Positions 61,001-64,000 of a DNA stretch of 64,000 nucleotides are shown here, piece after piece. The notes under the pieces are model-generated. The model did no database searches, was not told the origin of the DNA, and worked only from the letters and a program-made list of their open reading frames with translations. The position numbers and the translations under genes are program-made. Source of the stretch: Streptomyces sp. CB01249 (GTDB taxonomy: Bacteria; Actinomycetota; Actinomycetes; Streptomycetales; Streptomycetaceae); the NCBI RefSeq assembly GCF_001905735.1, contig NZ_LISW01000001.1:551947-615946 (forward strand). Reading direction: 5' to 3'. Numbering within the stretch: the first letter of the stretch is position 1; each line of letters opens with the position of its first letter.

Positions 61001-61849
61001 AACACCCCCGCCGGCACCCCGCCCGCCGCGAGCCCCCGCCCGGTGCCCGCGCTGCGCGGCGAGGTCGAGTTCGACGCGGTGTCCTTCGGGTACGCGGGCG
61101 GCGGCGGCCGGCAGGTCCTGCACGGGGTGAGCCTGCGCATCGAACCGGGCGAGACCGTCGCGCTCGTCGGCGCCACGGGCGCGGGCAAGTCCACCGTGGT
61201 CAAGCTCCTCGCCCGGTTCTACGACCCCTCGGCGGGCGCGGTCCGGGTGGACGGGCAGGACCTGCGCGACCTGGACCTGACCGCCTTCCGGCGCAGGCTC
61301 GGCGTGGTCCCGCAGGAGGCGCACCTGTTCAGCGGCACCGTCCGCGACGCCATCGCCTACGGGCGGCCCGACGCCACGGACACCGAGGTGGAGCGGGCGG
61401 CCCGGGCGGTCGGCGCGCACGAGATGGTCGCCGGGCTCCGGCTCGGCTACCTCACCCCGGTGGGGGAGCGGGGCCGCAACCTCTCCGCCGGACAGCGCCA
61501 GCTCCTCGCCCTGGCCCGGGCCGAACTGGTCGACCCCGACGTGCTGCTGCTCGACGAGGCGACCGCCTCGCTGGACCTGGCCACGGAGCGCCGGGTCGCC
61601 GCGGCCACGGAGGTCCTGGCCCGTCGCCGTACGACCGTCGTCGTCGCCCACCGGCTGACCACGGCGGCCCGGGCGGACCGGGTGGTGGTGCTCGACGCGG
61701 GAACCGTGGTCGAGACCGGCACCCACACCGAACTGCTCGCCGCCCGGGGGCCCTACCGGCGGCTGTGGGACGCCTTCCGGGAGACCGGCCCCGGCGCGGC
61801 CGTCGACCACCTGAATGTCAGTGAACTCGTCAAGGAGAACGCACGATGA
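58010..61849 (+). CDS. fused heterodimer-type ABC exporter (two TMD-NBD halves)
   Basis: A 1279-residue single-chain exporter. First half: TMD about 25-335, NBD with Walker A near 385, signature LSGGQ at 490-494 and Walker B ending Asp514-Asp515, so the catalytic Glu is Asp. Second half: TMD about 690-975, Walker A from 1054, signature LSAGQ at 1158-1162, Walker B ending Asp1182-Glu1183. The degenerate Walker B of NBD1 would pair with the non-consensus signature of NBD2, giving one degenerate and one active ATP site as in TM287/288-type exporters. Overlaps both neighbours by 4 bases. Substrate unknown; perhaps a by-product of the operon. Confidence 0.92.
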   Translation: MTDCPHPGTGPGGGTAEQPPPGWARRLLGYCLRHRTDLLMAFGAAVTAAVATAALPLVLRHVVDGVAAGTTASLVPWTGLLAALGALRFGASFTRRYRSGRLSLGVQYDLRNDAFAALLRLGGAQQDDLRTGQVVSRSISDITLIQTLLQFLPNLTGNALMFLFSLAVMAFLSPLLTVVALVVGPLLWLIALRSRRDLFPANWHAQQEAAEVASTVEATVTGVRVVKGFGQEQRELTGLEARARHLFASRLRVVRFTSRYNPALQAVPALGQVAVLALGGWMALHGRISLGTFLAFTTYLGSFVTPVRQVATLLTVWQQARAGAERVLEVVDEAPVITDAPHARALPDAPPALSWDDVTFGYGDGAPLLDGFTLDIRPGETLALIGPAGSGKSTAAALLPRFYDVPSGAVRVGGTDVRDLTLASLRSRIGYVFEESLLLSDTVRANIAYGMPDATDEQVRAAARIARADEFIERLPQGYDTLVGEQGLTLSGGQRQRMALARALIGDPAVLVLDDATSAIDARVEAEIHHRLRADDRRRTTLIIAHRRSTLELADRVAIVDGGRVTDTGTPDELRGRSALFRDLLATDDRADDHPDTPLAPDPGCPTPHLWLRPEEDEDEQLEGTAVRAAQALAEAAATSGPGRAGPGGGVLGSAPPSPELLAGLARLPLPAADPEVPTEQAVAADARFGLGALLRPFRLPLLLGLLLVALDAGAQITVPVLVRYGVDRGVAHQAGHVLLAAAAAAGLVVAANWLIGVAQVRTTGRTGERLLYTLRVKTFAQLQRLGLDYYERELGGRIMTRMTTDVDALSNFLQTGLITAVVSLLTVTGVLVALLVIDAELALVLLAALPLLIAATAVFRHYSVPAYREARERISAVNACLQENVTAIRVTQAFRREQRNAADFAVLARSFRDSRLRAQRYMGTFFPFVEFLGTLCSAAVLTVGAAQVRSGELSAGTLIAFLLYVELFFSPIQQLSQVFDGYQQAVVGLGRLRALMNTPAGTPPAASPRPVPALRGEVEFDAVSFGYAGGGGRQVLHGVSLRIEPGETVALVGATGAGKSTVVKLLARFYDPSAGAVRVDGQDLRDLDLTAFRRRLGVVPQEAHLFSGTVRDAIAYGRPDATDTEVERAARAVGAHEMVAGLRLGYLTPVGERGRNLSAGQRQLLALARAELVDPDVLLLDEATASLDLATERRVAAATEVLARRRTTVVVAHRLTTAARADRVVVLDAGTVVETGTHTELLAARGPYRRLWDAFRETGPGAAVDHLNVSELVKENAR

Positions 61850-62889
61850 CGCAGTACCGCGATTTCGGCCGCACCGGAGTGAAGGTCAGCCCGCTGTGCC
61901 TGGGCACCATGATGTTCGGCGCCCGCGGCAACCCCGACCACGCCGACAGCGTCCGGATCATCCACCACGCCCTGGACTCCGGCATCAACTTCGTGGACAC
62001 CGCCGACGTCTACTCGGCCGGGGAGTCCGAGACCATCGTCGGCAAGGCGCTGGCGGGCGGCCGCCGCGACAACGTCGTGCTCGCCACCAAGTTCCACGGC
62101 AGCCTCGGCACCGACCCCAACGAGCAGGGGAACAGCCGCCGTTGGATCATCCGCGAGGTGGAGAACAGCCTGCGCCGGCTGGGCACCGACTGGATCGACC
62201 TCTACCAGGTGCACCGCCCGGAGCCCGGCACCGACTTCGATGAGACCCTGGGCGCCCTCTCCGACCTGGTCCACCAGGGCAAGATCCGCTACATCGGCAC
62301 CTCGACGTTCGAGCCGTCCGCGATCGTGGAGGGCCAGTGGACCGCCGAGCGGCGCGGCCGCGAACGCGTCGTCGCCGAGCAGCCCCCGTACTCCGTCCTC
62401 GCCCGGGGCATCGAGCGCGAGGTGCTGCCCACCGCCCGGCGGTACGGCCTCGCCGTGCTCTCCTGGAGCCCGCTGGCCGGCGGCTGGCTCTCCGGCCGCT
62501 ACCGCAAGGGCGCCGGCCAGCCGGACTCCAGCCGCGCCGCACGCCAGGCGGGCCGCTTCGACATCGCGTCCCCGGAGAACACCGCCAAGCTCGAAGCCGC
62601 CGAGGCGCTCGCCCAGCTGGCCGACGAGGTCGGGCTCACCCTCGTCCAGCTCGCCCTGGCCTTCGTGCTCGAACACCCCGCCGTCACCTCGGCGATCATC
62701 GGCCCGCGCACCCTGGAACAGCTGGAGGGCCAGCTCGGCGCGGACCGGGTGCGGCTGAGCCAGGACGTGCTGGACCGGATCGACAAGATCGTCCCGCCCG
62801 GCACCAACCTCTCGTCCCGGGACGCCGGTTACCACCCGGCCGACCTCACCGACCCGGCCCTGCGCCGCCGTTCGCACCCCGCCGCGTGA
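61846..62889 (+). CDS. aldo/keto reductase
   Basis: A 347-residue TIM-barrel NAD(P)H oxidoreductase of the aldo/keto reductase superfamily: GRTGVKVSPLCLGTMMFG, the catalytic region NFVDTADVYSAGESE (Asp and Tyr), Lys in LATKFHG, and His in YQVHRPE. It reduces aldehydes or ketones. As the last gene of the operon, overlapping the exporter by 4 bases, it may reduce the carbonyl product of organosulfur oxidation; this is inference. Its stop abuts the stop of the SnoaL-like gene. Confidence 0.9.
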   Translation: MTQYRDFGRTGVKVSPLCLGTMMFGARGNPDHADSVRIIHHALDSGINFVDTADVYSAGESETIVGKALAGGRRDNVVLATKFHGSLGTDPNEQGNSRRWIIREVENSLRRLGTDWIDLYQVHRPEPGTDFDETLGALSDLVHQGKIRYIGTSTFEPSAIVEGQWTAERRGRERVVAEQPPYSVLARGIEREVLPTARRYGLAVLSWSPLAGGWLSGRYRKGAGQPDSSRAARQAGRFDIASPENTAKLEAAEALAQLADEVGLTLVQLALAFVLEHPAVTSAIIGPRTLEQLEGQLGADRVRLSQDVLDRIDKIVPPGTNLSSRDAGYHPADLTDPALRRRSHPAA

Positions 62890-63252
62890 TCAGGCGGCCG
62901 GCACCCGGTCCAGGAAGCCGCTGACCGAGGCGATCCGGCCGTCATCGGCGAGCGTCGCCACATCGAACCCGGCCACGGGCGCCGAGCCGTCGGGCGCGAC
63001 CAGCTCCCACCCGAAGCGGACCAGCGCGTGGTGCCCGTCCACCGCGCCGAGCGGGCGGAACGTGAATCCGGGGAACTGCTGCTGGGCCCCGCCGATCGCG
63101 GCCGCCAGCTGCTCGTGGCCGCGTACGTCGGCCAGCGGGTCGGTGTACGCGGCCTCGTCGGTGAACGCCGCGGCGACGGCCTTCTCCAGCTCGTCCGGAC
63201 CGGCGTTCCAGGCGGCGAAGTAGCGCTGCACGGCGTCGTCGTACGTGGTCAT
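62890..63252 (-). CDS. SnoaL-like / NTF2-fold protein
   Basis: A 120-residue small protein of the SnoaL_2/NTF2 fold: VQRYFAAWNAGPDELEKAVAAAFTDEAAYTDPLADVRGHEQLAAAI, then WELVAPDGSAPVAGFDVATLADDGRIASVSGFLD. Family members include polyketide cyclases, isomerases and proteins without known activity. GGAGGGACC precedes ATG 63252. It is convergent with the aldo/keto reductase, with stops adjacent. Confidence 0.85.
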   Translation of the reverse strand: MTTYDDAVQRYFAAWNAGPDELEKAVAAAFTDEAAYTDPLADVRGHEQLAAAIGGAQQQFPGFTFRPLGAVDGHHALVRFGWELVAPDGSAPVAGFDVATLADDGRIASVSGFLDRVPAA

Positions 63253-63373
63253 CGTGGGTCCCTCCGGTAGGGCTCCCGGCCGGTGGGCCGGGAGCGCTGT
63301 GCTCGTGAGGAACACGATGTCCGAGGCCGCGCGGGGCGTCGATTACCTCCGGGGTAAGGGAGAACGGGCCGCC

Positions 63374-63826
63374 CTACGCCTCGTCCGCGATGACGTGCAC
63401 CGCGGCCTCCTCGGCGGAGGCGGCGGCGCCGTCGATCCCGACGTCCTCGCCCGCCGTGCTGTCCGGGTCGTCGATGTCCAGGTCCCGGGTGAGCCGTCCG
63501 GCGCGTACGGTGCCGACCTCGCGGTCCCACGGTTCGCCGTCCCCGTCCACGACGTCGCCCACCCCGTCGCCGGGCGGCCCGTCGTCCTCGGGCCGCTCGC
63601 GCGCCAGCCGGCTCTCCAGGGATTCGCCCCGGTGCTGCTCGGCGGCGGTGGTGCCCACGTCGTCCACCGCGTAGGGGCGCTCGGGCGGTGAATAACCCCG
63701 GTCCAGGACGTCGTCCACGTCCGGATCGGCCAAGGTGTCCTCCGTGTCGAGCTGCTCGACCGGATCGGATGCCTCCGACTCCTGCTGGGGCTGATAGACG
63801 TCGTCCCCCAGGCCGGCCTCGTCCAT
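63374..63826 (-). CDS. DUF5709 family protein
   Basis: A 150-residue very acidic, probably disordered protein with GYSPPERP and GTTAAEQHRGESLESRL, which I recognise as DUF5709, a family confined to actinobacteria and of unknown function. No membrane segment or signal is seen. ATG 63826 has GGAAGGGAAG before it; the frame is open to 63931. Confidence 0.8.
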   Translation of the reverse strand: MDEAGLGDDVYQPQQESEASDPVEQLDTEDTLADPDVDDVLDRGYSPPERPYAVDDVGTTAAEQHRGESLESRLARERPEDDGPPGDGVGDVVDGDGEPWDREVGTVRAGRLTRDLDIDDPDSTAGEDVGIDGAAASAEEAAVHVIADEA

Positions 63827-63994
63827 GGCGCTTCCCTTCCCGCGGCGGGGCTCTCCTTCAGCATAGGCAGCCCCGGCCCCGGCCCGCAGGACGCGCCCGC
63901 CCCTGCGTCCGGGCCGGGTCTGCGCAACCATGGAGGGTGCAGGCCGGGTGTGCCCGAGGGGCCGGCCCGGGGAAAGTCGTCTGGAGAGCCCGTC

Positions 63995-64000
63995 ATGGAT
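63995..64000 (+). CDS. probable first codons of a rightward gene
   Basis: ATG at 63995 is preceded by GGAGAG with proper spacing, and the window ends two codons later. Only the start is visible, so no function can be given. Confidence 0.4.

Noticed and set aside
57923..61810. A 1295-residue open frame on the minus strand opposite the exporter.
   Set aside because: It is the antisense shadow of a high-GC gene: repetitive Gly/Glu/Val/Arg text with no domain, while the plus strand has complete ABC motifs.
1..64000. Search for tRNA, rRNA, transposases, attachment sites and CRISPR arrays.
   Set aside because: No convincing candidates were seen by eye; a covariance-model search would be needed to exclude small RNAs.

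Overview
The window is high-GC actinobacterial chromosome, almost certainly Streptomyces. It carries chaplins and rodlins (aerial-hyphal coat proteins of streptomycetes), uses GTG and TTG starts freely, and is rich in secreted hydrolases and regulators with little non-coding DNA. I see no rRNA, tRNA, CRISPR array, insertion sequence or phage gene.

Layout. 1-3430: aerial-coat cluster with a truncated chaplin, three rodlins, a complete short chaplin and two small proteins of unknown role. 3445-12048: DUF5949 protein, RsgA GTPase, an Ada/AlkA-type repair protein whose glycosylase end looks damaged, a DUF456 membrane protein, a TrmB/LuxR-type regulator divergent from a PP2C-like protein, and a PoxB-type enzyme. 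12132-20434: hydroxyproline catabolism operon (three-subunit dehydrogenase, deaminase, epimerase), an FCD-type GntR regulator and a secreted M9 collagenase. All three transcription units carry the same palindromic site, so this looks like a collagen-to-hydroxyproline degradation unit. 20447-28517: barstar with a secreted RNase Sa homologue, TetR regulator divergent from a membrane Ser/Thr kinase, anti-sigma-type ATPase, DUF2637 protein, FhuF-like iron reductase behind an iron box, a second GntR, and a TPR protein. 28678-37469: purine catabolism (PucR regulator, three-subunit xanthine dehydrogenase, NCS2 permease, XdhC-type maturation factor). 37578-46053: large secreted subtilase, MFS exporter, nucleotidyltransferase-like protein, DHFR-fold reductase, secreted amidase. 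46381-48791: orphan operon of acyl carrier protein, ketosynthase and alpha/beta hydrolase. 48813-51278: secreted ExeM/NucH-type nuclease. 51446-62889: sulfur-linked region with a leader peptide of the actinobacterial Cys-type family, ROK regulator, a second leaderless upstream ORF, then flavin reductase, sulfonate-type ABC importer, flavin-dependent monooxygenase, a fused ABC exporter and an aldo/keto reductase, most overlapping end to start. 62890-64000: SnoaL-like protein, DUF5709 protein and the first codons of a rightward gene.

Main points: (i) the shared ATGTGACAT-type operator linking collagenase, hydroxyproline operon and gntR; (ii) two predicted leaderless small ORFs before sulfur-related genes; (iii) an Ada-AlkA protein lacking the segment that normally holds the glycosylase catalytic aspartate; (iv) the ACP-ketosynthase-hydrolase operon. 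All functions are inferred from motifs and context read by eye; no database search was run.
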